A stretch of 64,000 nucleotides of DNA from DATFVA01 sp963839165 (GTDB taxonomy: Bacteria; Bacteroidota; Ignavibacteria; Ignavibacteriales; Ignavibacteriaceae): positions 248,001-312,000 of the forward strand of contig CAWIUG010000011.1 of assembly GCA_963839165.1 (NCBI GenBank), given 5' to 3'. How positions within the stretch are numbered: position 1 is the stretch's first letter; every line of letters starts with the position of its first letter. The notes below the pieces were generated by a model, which had not been told where the DNA came from, searched no databases, and was given only the letters and a program-made list of their open reading frames with translations. The position numbers were made by a program, and so were the translations under genes. This document shows, in pieces, positions 1 to 7,623 of this stretch.

Positions 1-224
1 AAATCATCGTGAGGAGAGATCCCGCCGATTAAAAGTCCACTATCAGGAACTTTAACTTCCGAATTTTGCGAAAGGTACTCCATTAGAGTGTCCATTTCGG
101 AGGGCTGCCAGCAGAACCCGACATTATCCCTTACCGGTCTTACACTATTTTCCTGTGCTGATATCATGACGTTGAATATTAGGATTATTGTGAGAATGGT
201 TAACCGAATTAAATAGTTCTTCAT
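1..224 (-). CDS. MEMO1-like secreted protein (partial, C-terminus outside window)
   Basis: Only the first ~74 codons are present; the gene runs off the left edge. The ATG at 224 is preceded by a good GGGAGG Shine-Dalgarno. The translation starts with a signal peptide (about residues 1-22, ending ISA before QEN). A mature part with VRDNVGFCWQPSEMD and GGISPHDD follows. This resembles the N-terminus of the MEMO/AmmeMemoRadiSam B family, whose usual motif is a PHAGY-like metal-site segment; here it reads SPHDD. An exported MEMO-like protein is my inference from this short stretch. The substrate is unknown, and the rest of the metal site cannot be checked. Confidence 0.55.
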   Translation of the reverse strand, partial: MKNYLIRLTILTIILIFNVMISAQENSVRPVRDNVGFCWQPSEMDTLMEYLSQNSEVKVPDSGLLIGGISPHDD

Positions 225-302
225 CTATTGAACCTCCCGGATAATTAAACAATGAGGTATTCATTAAGTAAATTTTTCTTAATTTTCTAATACTATAAAA
301 AT

Positions 303-1442
303 ATGATAAAAAATAAAAGAAAATATCTACTTTTCTATCTCAAAACGGGGGGAGGACATTATGCTCCTGCTTTATCCCTCGCAAATTATTTTAAGCGTCA
401 GCATGCCTTTGAAGTTGAACCTGTTCTAATCGACGGTTTCGCAAGAACAAACCGGCTGGTAAAGAACCTGATTGAAGAAGGATACCGCCACCTGCAATCG
501 AGTGCCAAATGGGCATATGAAGTATTATATGCATTCAATAAAGTTTCATTATTCGCCAGGACCTCCTGTTTTATCGTTTCAAAGTCGGCAGTAAAATATA
601 TTAAAGAAAAAATTGCTGAAGAGAAGCCGGAAAAGATTGTGGTTCTTCATTTCTTTTTAATTGAACCTGTTTACGAAGCCGTAAAAAAATTAAAGCTGAA
701 CATTCCTATATTCACCATAGTTACCGATCCATACACGGCTCATCCCATGTGGTTTCTAAGAAAGGACCAGAGATTTATTATCTTCAGCGAAAAACTGAAA
801 GAAACGATCTCCCGAAGAATACCTTCAGGCAGGCTGAATGTATTTCCGTTCATACTTGAGGAGAAATTTTCACAGCCGATACCCAAATCAGCAATCAGGA
901 GCCTAAAGGTTGAAATGGGATTTGATCCCGGCAGTAAGATTATCCTGATCCTTGGAGGAGGCGACGGAATTCCTCACGGCAGAACAATCCTGGAGAAGAT
1001 AATTACATCTAAACCTCAGGCGGCTCTAGCGGTAGTAGCAGGAAAAAATAAGACATTTTATGCTGCCGCAAGGAGACTCAAAGAGAAACACCCGGAGGTG
1101 CCTGTAAAGGTTTACGAATTTATAAGTTTTGTATATGAACTGCTTAACATCTCAGATGTGGTTATCACGAAGTGCGGTGCTTCAACCATTATGGAGATAC
1201 TAATATTGAACAAGGTTCCCATTGTAAATAATTTTATCTGGGAACAGGAAAAGGGGAATATTGATTTTGTTCAGGAAAATGAGCTTGGGATTTATGAAAA
1301 AGATGTTTCAGCTATACCGGGAGCTGTTAGCAGACTAATAAATGAAGAAGAATTTTATGAGAGTTTTGTTAATAACATAAAACGTCTGGGGATAAAGAAC
1401 GGCGTTGCAGACGTCGCAGAATTTTTATTTACATCAGAATAA
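303..1442 (+). CDS. GT28 / MGDG-synthase-like glycosyltransferase
   Basis: This 379-residue protein is a GT-B glycosyltransferase related to monogalactosyldiacylglycerol synthase, UgtP and MurG. The N-terminal domain has the family signature GGGHYAPAL (G16-H19) and a VTDPYTAHPMW segment near 140-150. The C-terminal domain has GGGDG near 218-222 and the nucleotide-sugar-binding loop KCGASTIMEIL near 290-300. Such enzymes act at the inner membrane, moving a sugar from UDP-sugar to a lipid acceptor; glycolipid synthesis is therefore likely, but the acceptor is inferred. There is no clear Shine-Dalgarno, as is common in this branch. It is transcribed away from the minus-strand genes on both sides and appears to be a single-gene unit. 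Confidence 0.75.
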   Translation: MIKNKRKYLLFYLKTGGGHYAPALSLANYFKRQHAFEVEPVLIDGFARTNRLVKNLIEEGYRHLQSSAKWAYEVLYAFNKVSLFARTSCFIVSKSAVKYIKEKIAEEKPEKIVVLHFFLIEPVYEAVKKLKLNIPIFTIVTDPYTAHPMWFLRKDQRFIIFSEKLKETISRRIPSGRLNVFPFILEEKFSQPIPKSAIRSLKVEMGFDPGSKIILILGGGDGIPHGRTILEKIITSKPQAALAVVAGKNKTFYAAARRLKEKHPEVPVKVYEFISFVYELLNISDVVITKCGASTIMEILILNKVPIVNNFIWEQEKGNIDFVQENELGIYEKDVSAIPGAVSRLINEEEFYESFVNNIKRLGIKNGVADVAEFLFTSE

Positions 1443-1452
1443 GGAAAATTAT

Positions 1453-1641
1453 TCAAGAAGCCGGTTGTCTTAATTCCTTCAGGATCTTCTGAATGACGGT
1501 TCTTTTTAATTTCAGCTTTTCACGGTAATCCATACTGTCGGTATCGGTTATTTCCATTCCGAGATCAGACAGGTATGTATCGAGAGCCTCAGCTAAAATT
1601 TCCTTTTCTGAATCAGACAATGTTATAGTTGTATCAGCCAT
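1453..1641 (-). CDS. small conserved-looking hypothetical protein, 62 aa
   Basis: This short, charged, probably helical protein lies convergent with the glycosyltransferase, 10 bases after its stop. The sequence has an acidic first half (LSDSEKEILAEAL) and a basic second half (YREKLKLKRTVIQKILKEL) and no Cys. The amphipathic pattern suggests a helical hairpin. I do not recognise a family. The start is supported only by a weak purine-rich stretch (GGGGAGAAT) just upstream. About 240 bases between it and the next gene hold nothing I can identify. Confidence 0.45.
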   Translation of the reverse strand: MADTTITLSDSEKEILAEALDTYLSDLGMEITDTDSMDYREKLKLKRTVIQKILKELRQPAS

Positions 1642-1883
1642 ATTCTCCCCGAACTATTTATATAAAAAAATAAACTCAGGAATTACCGAAACGCTGGATT
1701 TAGTATTAAAGTTTTATAAAGCTTAAAAGCTAGATAAGTAAAAATTCAGTTAGTTTCAATCTGAGGTGACACAGAATAATTTTCGGACATTTGATGCTGA
1801 TGAGCAGCGTTCCGCCGAAAGTTATTGAAGCAGCGCAGAAAGAGTTGTTAGATCAAAGTTAAAACTATTTTATTCCCTTTGAT

Positions 1884-3041
1884 TTAATTTACCAGGGAAT
1901 TAATTATTTCCGAATATCTCTCCTTGACATGGGCAGCCGAGAAGATTTTGAAATCTCCCTGCTGCTGCAATTCTTTTATATGTTTTTTATAAGCCAAATG
2001 ATTTTCAATAAGATTATGGATCCCTTCCGCAATTGATTCTACAGAGAAAGGATTTACCCCGACGCCCACATTCTCAAATATACCGTCAAAACCCATTGCG
2101 TCTTTGGAGTACATGATGGGCGTGCCGTTTAAGAGGGATTCCGCATATACCATACCGAAAGATTCACTCAGGCTGGGCATAACAAAAGCCTTTGAAGCAG
2201 AATAGAATTTATCCATTTCTGAATTAGGAACTCTCCCTTTGAAAATAATATTATTTTCAATGCCCATTTTTCCCGCCCATTGTTTAACCTGCGGAGAGTA
2301 GCTGCCGTCACCGATGACGACAAGTTTGAAATCGGGATCATTCAGAAGTTTTATGGCCTTAAATAACCGTTTTATATTTTTTCTTTTTACCGAACGTTTG
2401 TCCATTCTTAACGCAGTTGAATAATAACCATTCTGAGGAGAGGGAAGTCCGGGGTCGATATTCCTTTCAACGATATTCGGAATAAACTCCAATTTATCTT
2501 TCATATGCCGGGAAAAAAACTCTTTACCCAGCTGCTTTTCCATCAATTTATTTATGTGGGGCATAAGGTAAATGATTTTATCACTGCTTTCAATTACAGT
2601 TTTATAATGTCGTAATAAATCAGGTCTTCTTCCGAAGATCCATGCATCAGTTTGGCGTAATGTTAAGATAAGTTTTGAATTATACCTGAGCGCAAGCTTG
2701 TGAGCTATATACCCTTCAAAGGTAACTTTATGAGCATGGATTATGTTAGTACCCTTAAGATCAATTATACCAGAATTTTCGGCATCGGTGATTTTGTTAT
2801 ATGCCCTCTTCAAACTGTAGAGCAAAAATATTCCGAAGGGAAGTCCGAAAGAATTAAGGAGTAAATGATTTTTATGTTCTATACTGAGTTTCTCTTTGTT
2901 AAAATAGGGCACCCTCAGAAGATCAACAATCTGAACATGGGCTAGTTTTTCAGTTTGAGTAATCAGATCCCTTACAGCAGATGTTACAGGCTGGTTGTTC
3001 CTCCCCCTCAGATCATATGAAATATGCAGAAGCTTTATCAT
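1884..3041 (-). CDS. glycosyltransferase family 4 (polysaccharide operon)
   Basis: This 385-residue GT-B glycosyltransferase probably adds a sugar to a growing cell-surface polysaccharide in the cytoplasm. The C-terminal half shows the GT4 pattern: VVIGDGSY, then GRVPNSEMDKFYSASKAFVMPS, then the E-x7-E nucleotide-sugar-binding segment ESFGMVYAE. The N-terminal acceptor domain includes NIIHAHKVTFEGY. Its ATG overlaps the TGA of the upstream O-antigen ligase gene (ATGA at 3038-3041), so the two are translationally coupled. It is the last gene of a four-gene minus-strand operon that begins with a flippase. Donor and acceptor cannot be read from the sequence. Confidence 0.8.
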   Translation of the reverse strand: MIKLLHISYDLRGRNNQPVTSAVRDLITQTEKLAHVQIVDLLRVPYFNKEKLSIEHKNHLLLNSFGLPFGIFLLYSLKRAYNKITDAENSGIIDLKGTNIIHAHKVTFEGYIAHKLALRYNSKLILTLRQTDAWIFGRRPDLLRHYKTVIESSDKIIYLMPHINKLMEKQLGKEFFSRHMKDKLEFIPNIVERNIDPGLPSPQNGYYSTALRMDKRSVKRKNIKRLFKAIKLLNDPDFKLVVIGDGSYSPQVKQWAGKMGIENNIIFKGRVPNSEMDKFYSASKAFVMPSLSESFGMVYAESLLNGTPIMYSKDAMGFDGIFENVGVGVNPFSVESIAEGIHNLIENHLAYKKHIKELQQQGDFKIFSAAHVKERYSEIINSLVN

Positions 3042-4327
3042 TCAGTTTCCTCGAACGAGCCTTCCCCTTCCTGCCTTTTTAGGTCTGAAAATAGAGCAAG
3101 ATAAGAAAATATTAATAATACACCGGAAGGTATGTTCGGTCTGATGAGTGTTGATTCTGTAATATTAATTATGAGGGCCGCAATAAAAAACCATTTCCAG
3201 AAAAAATTTCCTTCATATTTAGAAAGATTGACAAAGAAGTTTATTACTACAGCTATAAATAAAATAAGTCCGACTAAACCTGTTTCATTTAAGATATCAA
3301 GGTAGCCGTTGTGTGATTGAATAGGAATCCATATATATGTCTGATAAAGTGCCTGAATATTAAGTGCATCCACAACCCAGAATCCCTGGAACCCATAACC
3401 GAACAGGATATGAGTCTTAGCTATTGCAAAGATATCACCCCAAAGCTGGGTTCGGCCGGTGAGAGTTAAATCTTTACCTGCATCGCCTGCAATAGAGGAA
3501 AGAATTGAAGGAGCCAGAAAAAGAAGTGATACAAGGAGTCCGACAAAAAATACAATGAAGATGAGAGAAATTGTATTTTTTATTCCAATAGGATTGAATT
3601 GCTTATCCATGTACCGGGCAAATATCAGCCCCAGAATAATCACAAGAGTTACCACGGTTGTAAAACTGCTGGCCCCAATAAACAAAGCAAGAGCAATCAA
3701 AGCCAGAATCAGGAAAAATATTTTCTTTGCGGCAGGGGAATCGAGAATAAACTTTGTGAAAAAGATAATAGAAATAAGGCTTACCTGTCCAAGATGATTT
3801 TTATTAGGCGCCAGCCCTCTCCACAATCCAAATTCATCTTTTGCCCCGGGAATTGTGAATATCGTTGCGATAGAGACAACAACATAAACAGACAGCAATA
3901 TTTTAAATTGTTTAAAAGTCTCCTCGGAAGAGTCTGAATGTGAAAGTACAGCTAATGACACCATAAAAGTAGTGATGAACTGGAAAAGTCTCTTAAATGA
4001 AATAAAAGGATAAGGTGACCATACCAGTGTTACTGCACACCAGAGTAAAAAAAGGAAAATAAATTTTTCTCTCCTTATAAGGGAAATAACAAAATGCCAT
4101 TTGGGTATGAGAGAAAATAAGGATGTTAAAAAAAGGAAACTGTAAGCAACCTGATTCACAATATTCGAAGTACTAATTGTATCAACTTCATTCAGGCTTG
4201 GCTGAAAAGGTAAGGACGTTCCATAAATAGAAAAGAACATATACAGGAAAAAAGAAAAATGGGCTATATAATAATAGCTGGTATATTTTTTAACGGGTAT
4301 CTCTAAAGTATTCTCACTTGTGTACAT
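3038..4327 (-). CDS. O-antigen ligase / polymerase (Wzy/WaaL-like) membrane protein
   Basis: This 429-residue polytopic inner-membrane protein has roughly ten to twelve hydrophobic segments. It shows typical features of the O-antigen ligase/polymerase family (Wzy_C): RLFQFITTFMVSLAVL, then NKNHLGQ, then TGRTQLWGDIF with a periplasmic loop, then SHNGYLDILNETGL near the C-terminus. The invariant His-Asn of SHNGYL is present. Members join lipid-linked repeat units to a polymer or to lipid A core on the periplasmic side. Beside a flippase and two glycosyltransferases, a polymerase role is the likeliest reading; ligase is the alternative. The two functions cannot be separated from sequence alone. 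Confidence 0.75.
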   Translation of the reverse strand: MYTSENTLEIPVKKYTSYYYIAHFSFFLYMFFSIYGTSLPFQPSLNEVDTISTSNIVNQVAYSFLFLTSLFSLIPKWHFVISLIRREKFIFLFLLWCAVTLVWSPYPFISFKRLFQFITTFMVSLAVLSHSDSSEETFKQFKILLSVYVVVSIATIFTIPGAKDEFGLWRGLAPNKNHLGQVSLISIIFFTKFILDSPAAKKIFFLILALIALALFIGASSFTTVVTLVIILGLIFARYMDKQFNPIGIKNTISLIFIVFFVGLLVSLLFLAPSILSSIAGDAGKDLTLTGRTQLWGDIFAIAKTHILFGYGFQGFWVVDALNIQALYQTYIWIPIQSHNGYLDILNETGLVGLILFIAVVINFFVNLSKYEGNFFWKWFFIAALIINITESTLIRPNIPSGVLLIFSYLALFSDLKRQEGEGSFEETE

Positions 4328-4341
4328 TGTAAATAATTATT

Positions 4342-4539
4342 CTAATATTCAACATAATGGTATTTAAATATGGCCAGGATATGTCCGATATTCCCGACAA
4401 GCTTTAGTGTCCAGAACACCCTTAATTTTTTTGAAAAAATGTTCACGACAAGTAAAATAACACTTATGAGGCTATAAAATAATGCTTTAAACAATAGTTT
4501 AATTTTAAGTACGAAACTATGATTAGAAAATTCGATCAT
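4342..4539 (-). pseudogene. detached C-terminal part of the neighbouring GT2 gene (after a frameshift)
   Basis: This 65-codon frame is not an independent gene. Its frame, read upstream past its ATG, continues the GT2 protein: VYDYVHPDRANYKWLLQRSF and TGNTYTRR precede MIEFSNH. That is the conserved C-terminal region of exopolysaccharide GT2 enzymes (a V-x-P-D-R-x2-x-K-W-L-x-R-S/A-F stretch followed by a membrane-associated tail). The tail contains one hydrophobic helix (FYSLISVILLVVNIF) and a KLVGNIGHILAIFKYHYVEY end typical of those tails. One extra base in the C5 run at 4629-4633 would restore a single open frame 4342-5240. Confidence 0.75.
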
Positions 4540-5240
4540 TCGGCGGGTGTAGGTATTTCCTGTCCTGAAAGATCTTTGAAGAAGCCATTTGTAATTTGCT
4601 CTGTCAGGATGAACATAATCATAGACAACCCCCTCATAACACGAAATATATCTGGCTCCTTTTTTAAAAGAGAAGTAAATAAATGAGTATCACTTCCTCC
4701 AGTGAGTCCATATTCAGGATCAAAAGGACCATCGACCGATTTGAGGAGATCAGCTTTAATTAAACAGTTTCCGGTTCTGGTAAACTCAGGTGATTGACCT
4801 GTAGGAGGACAGTCTCTTTCAAAGAATCCTCCTTTTTTAATCCACTCCGGTGTTTCCTCATCAAAATAGGGTATAACCCTGCCAAAAACGGCATCCGCGT
4901 TATATTTCATTGAACAATTCAGCATATTCTTTACCCATAATTTATCAGCATAACCATCATCGTCAATAAATAAGATGAACTCGCCGGTTGCATGCTTAAC
5001 AGCCACATTTCTGGTAAGGCTGATATTTTTTATAGGCTGGGTGAAGTAGCATATCGGATATTTTAGATAGTTTGCCGTTTGAGTGACTATCGATTCAGCC
5101 TGTTTCTCAGGATCATTATCTACCACGATAATCTCTATCTGTATGTCCCCATCAACAACCTGATCGTTAATACTATCAAGAAGTTTCTTCAATAAGAATG
5201 GTCTTTTATATGTATTTATACAGATGGAGCAATTTATCAT
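4536..5240 (-). CDS. glycosyltransferase family 2, 3' end frameshifted
   Basis: This GT-A glycosyltransferase is predicted to add a sugar to the lipid-linked repeat unit. The N-terminus has the family pattern SICINTYKRPFLLKKLLDSI, then IIVVDNDPE, then the metal-binding DxD-like FIDDDGYADKLWV near residue 95. A TGNCLIKADLL loop and an LTGGSDTHLF catalytic-base segment follow. After RVMRGLS the frame drifts and ends 36 codons later. The +1 frame resumes the family sequence (VYDYVHPDRA) and continues to 4342, so the true product is about 299 residues. The ATG overlaps the stop of the flippase gene (5237-5240). The indel lies in a run of five C at 4629-4633, so sequencing error and slippage-based phase variation are both possible. 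Confidence 0.8.
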   Translation of the reverse strand: MINCSICINTYKRPFLLKKLLDSINDQVVDGDIQIEIIVVDNDPEKQAESIVTQTANYLKYPICYFTQPIKNISLTRNVAVKHATGEFILFIDDDGYADKLWVKNMLNCSMKYNADAVFGRVIPYFDEETPEWIKKGGFFERDCPPTGQSPEFTRTGNCLIKADLLKSVDGPFDPEYGLTGGSDTHLFTSLLKKEPDIFRVMRGLSMIMFILTEQITNGFFKDLSGQEIPTPAE

Positions 5241-6568
5241 TTTTCACCTTGCGATGAAGAATTGCTTAAGAAGCTCAGTTTCGAAAAAATTACCTTTCTA
5301 AGAAAAGGGTCCTTACCTTTAATATAGCTGTGCAGGAAATACCAGAGAATAGAACCAAATATTATTTCTCCAACCATAGAGGCAATTAGTGCTCCTTTAA
5401 TCTGGTATTGAAGAATCAGAAGATAGGAGGTTATTATGGTAATTACCATAGTGACCATATTTATAAGAGCGATATTCTTAAATTTCTTAATAACCTGTAA
5501 TCCGTAACTGGCATTTGCTCTGATATACTGAAAGATAAAAACCCCACCCCAGTAAAACACATATTCCATAGAATCCTTGTATTTATCGGTGAATAGGAAT
5601 TTCTGGAAAAAACCTCCTGCAGCGTATATAAATATCATATAAGCACTAATCAAAATAGCTATTAAAATGCTGGCAAGAATTAGTTCCTTAAAGAACTTAT
5701 CTAATTTTTTCTGTTCTCTTAGCTTGGCGCCGCGGGGTCTTACGATACTTCCCCATCCGGCCTGCATGAACAATAAAGGACTTATGAGCAGCCTGGATGC
5801 TGAGTTATCGGCCACAGCCAGGCTTCCCAGCATAATCGCAATCAGGTACTGATAACTGTAGGTCTGGAAATGTGTAACAGTTATACCAACAAGTGACCAT
5901 CTGCCGAGTTTCCATGTTTCTCTGTATGCTTCCCTTATATCATCTCTCGTTACTTTCATACTTTCTTTAATGTTATAAAGAGTAAATACAATAATGTTAC
6001 TCAATCCCATCCCGATAATAACAATGACGATATTAAGTGATGAGAAGAACATAGCTGCAGCAATAAAAATAATATAGAATAAAGCAAACAGCATATCCTG
6101 CTTTAAGGCCTTACCTGGTAATTCCTGAGCGTATGCAAGCTGACGAAAATACGATCTGGATAAAATACCTATAATTGAAAAAGCAGAAGCCGCGATAACC
6201 AGAGGGATTAAAGTACTGTCAAATAAAAAATAATATGCAAGAGAGGCAGATACGGTTAGAACAGAAAATCCTGTTACGAATACAATCTGTCCTCTGAAAA
6301 GAGATGAAGAAAACTTAATCTCCTCCTCGGCAGTCTTGGCCGCCAGTAGAACGTTCAGAGGAGTAGTAATTATTGCATTTTGAACCCATGTAACATAAGT
6401 TAATATCGTAAGAACAATACTGAAATATCCGAACTCTATTTTAGGGACAAATTTTAACAATAAGAGTGTAACACCGAAATTTGTTGCGCTTGTTAGTGCC
6501 TGGTCAACGGAAGCAACAATTGTTCTGCCTACCACTTTTGACCTGAAGAGCTTCGACACTTTTTTCAT
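5237..6568 (-). CDS. polysaccharide flippase (Wzx/MATE-like)
   Basis: This 443-residue protein has about twelve hydrophobic helices in the arrangement of the oligosaccharide flippase (polysaccharide biosynthesis protein) family. The N-terminal helix sequence VASVDQALTSATNFGVTLLL is characteristic. The protein should move undecaprenyl-diphosphate-linked oligosaccharide across the inner membrane for polymerisation by the neighbouring Wzy-like protein. It is the first gene of the minus-strand operon 6568 to 1884; every junction downstream overlaps by 4 bases or is under 20 bases apart. The promoter should lie in the AT-rich region just beyond 6568. The exact substrate is unknown. Confidence 0.8.
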   Translation of the reverse strand: MKKVSKLFRSKVVGRTIVASVDQALTSATNFGVTLLLLKFVPKIEFGYFSIVLTILTYVTWVQNAIITTPLNVLLAAKTAEEEIKFSSSLFRGQIVFVTGFSVLTVSASLAYYFLFDSTLIPLVIAASAFSIIGILSRSYFRQLAYAQELPGKALKQDMLFALFYIIFIAAAMFFSSLNIVIVIIGMGLSNIIVFTLYNIKESMKVTRDDIREAYRETWKLGRWSLVGITVTHFQTYSYQYLIAIMLGSLAVADNSASRLLISPLLFMQAGWGSIVRPRGAKLREQKKLDKFFKELILASILIAILISAYMIFIYAAGGFFQKFLFTDKYKDSMEYVFYWGGVFIFQYIRANASYGLQVIKKFKNIALINMVTMVITIITSYLLILQYQIKGALIASMVGEIIFGSILWYFLHSYIKGKDPFLRKVIFSKLSFLSNSSSQGEK

Positions 6569-7623
6569 ATAGTTATGATTTCTGGAAAAAATTGATTGAA
6601 TGACGACACTTTAAAACATGAGTTAAGGGATCAGGGATAATTACCCGGAAAAATAAAAAAAATCAAGTAGTATGCCACTAAAAATATCTAATAAATAGTT
6701 TCAATTATAACAAAATAAAAAATGTTCCTGTTTTATTATGAGATTATGATCATTTCTACAAAGAAGGGGAAAAATATGGGGACAAGAATCAGGTGAATCG
6801 CCTTATACGTGTCCTAAAACAACTATTCACTGATATCACATATATACCGTTAGAAAACTTTGGGACTTGACCCGAAATTAGTATTGACGGCATCGGGATT
6901 TTTCCTTACGTTTGTTATAGAAATTTTCAGAACATAGTCTGAAAATAAAATTGTTCTTTTAGTGGGTTATCAAATTGAAAGAGTGTTGTGCATCGCCTTT
7001 CAAAAAACAGGTTAAATAAATTCAACCTGTATATCCCATCAAATAAAATTAGAATAGTGCATTCTAATTCTACATTTAATGGCCCTTTAGTAGTAGAAGG
7101 CTTTTGTTGAGAGAGTATTCCAGAGGGTGGAACAAAAGTAACTAAAGAAATCCGGAATAAACGGATCTATTTATAAAGTCTTCTGAGACTAAGGAGCGGG
7201 CTTGAATAGTTATACAAGGGTAAACCTTGTAATAATTTTTTTACAGATCCTAAAATTATCATCGGCTGCGTCAAGGGTATACCCGACAGTTTTAAAGGAT
7301 TATAACGTCCTGAAAGAACTGAATTCCAGATACCAGGCAGCGATAATTTTTTCCTTCCCGTATTCCTCCGAAAAATCAGAAGAAAAAAATCCATAAGAAT
7401 TTTTTTTGATGTTCACATTTTTCGTCATTGAAATATCCTTACCGGCAATAACAACCGAAGAAATGAAGTGTAAAGAGACATCTGAAGGGGTGTTCCTTTG
7501 CGTTCTTACTACTGAGGAAAGATCAAATTTCTATTACGAAATAAAACGAATATCCATCTGAGCTGAGTGCTCAGCTTGATTAAACTGTAAAGGTTAAGCT
7601 AACTATATATAAGGAGTGAGGTT
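6569..7623. other. 1-kb AT-rich region without a convincing gene
   Basis: This gap separates the minus-strand polysaccharide operon from the three plus-strand surface proteins. It must contain both promoters. I see only short frames. A 64-codon plus-strand frame (7202-7396) is followed in the same frame by a 50-codon one (7409-7561), and a 75-codon minus-strand frame (7167-7394) overlaps the first. None matches a family I know. Two inverted repeats stand out: ATTAGAAT/ATTCTAAT at 7048-7068, and AGCTGAG/CTCAGCT at 7561-7576, about 50 bases before the next gene's start. A decayed gene or a regulatory leader is possible. Confidence 0.5.

Noticed and set aside
1642..1883. Possible small RNA or tRNA
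   Set aside because: No cloverleaf or conserved stem was seen in this ~240-base gap.
4342..4539. Independent 65-aa hydrophobic gene
   Set aside because: Its frame continues the conserved GT2 C-terminus upstream of its ATG, so it is the detached end of the frameshifted GT2 gene.
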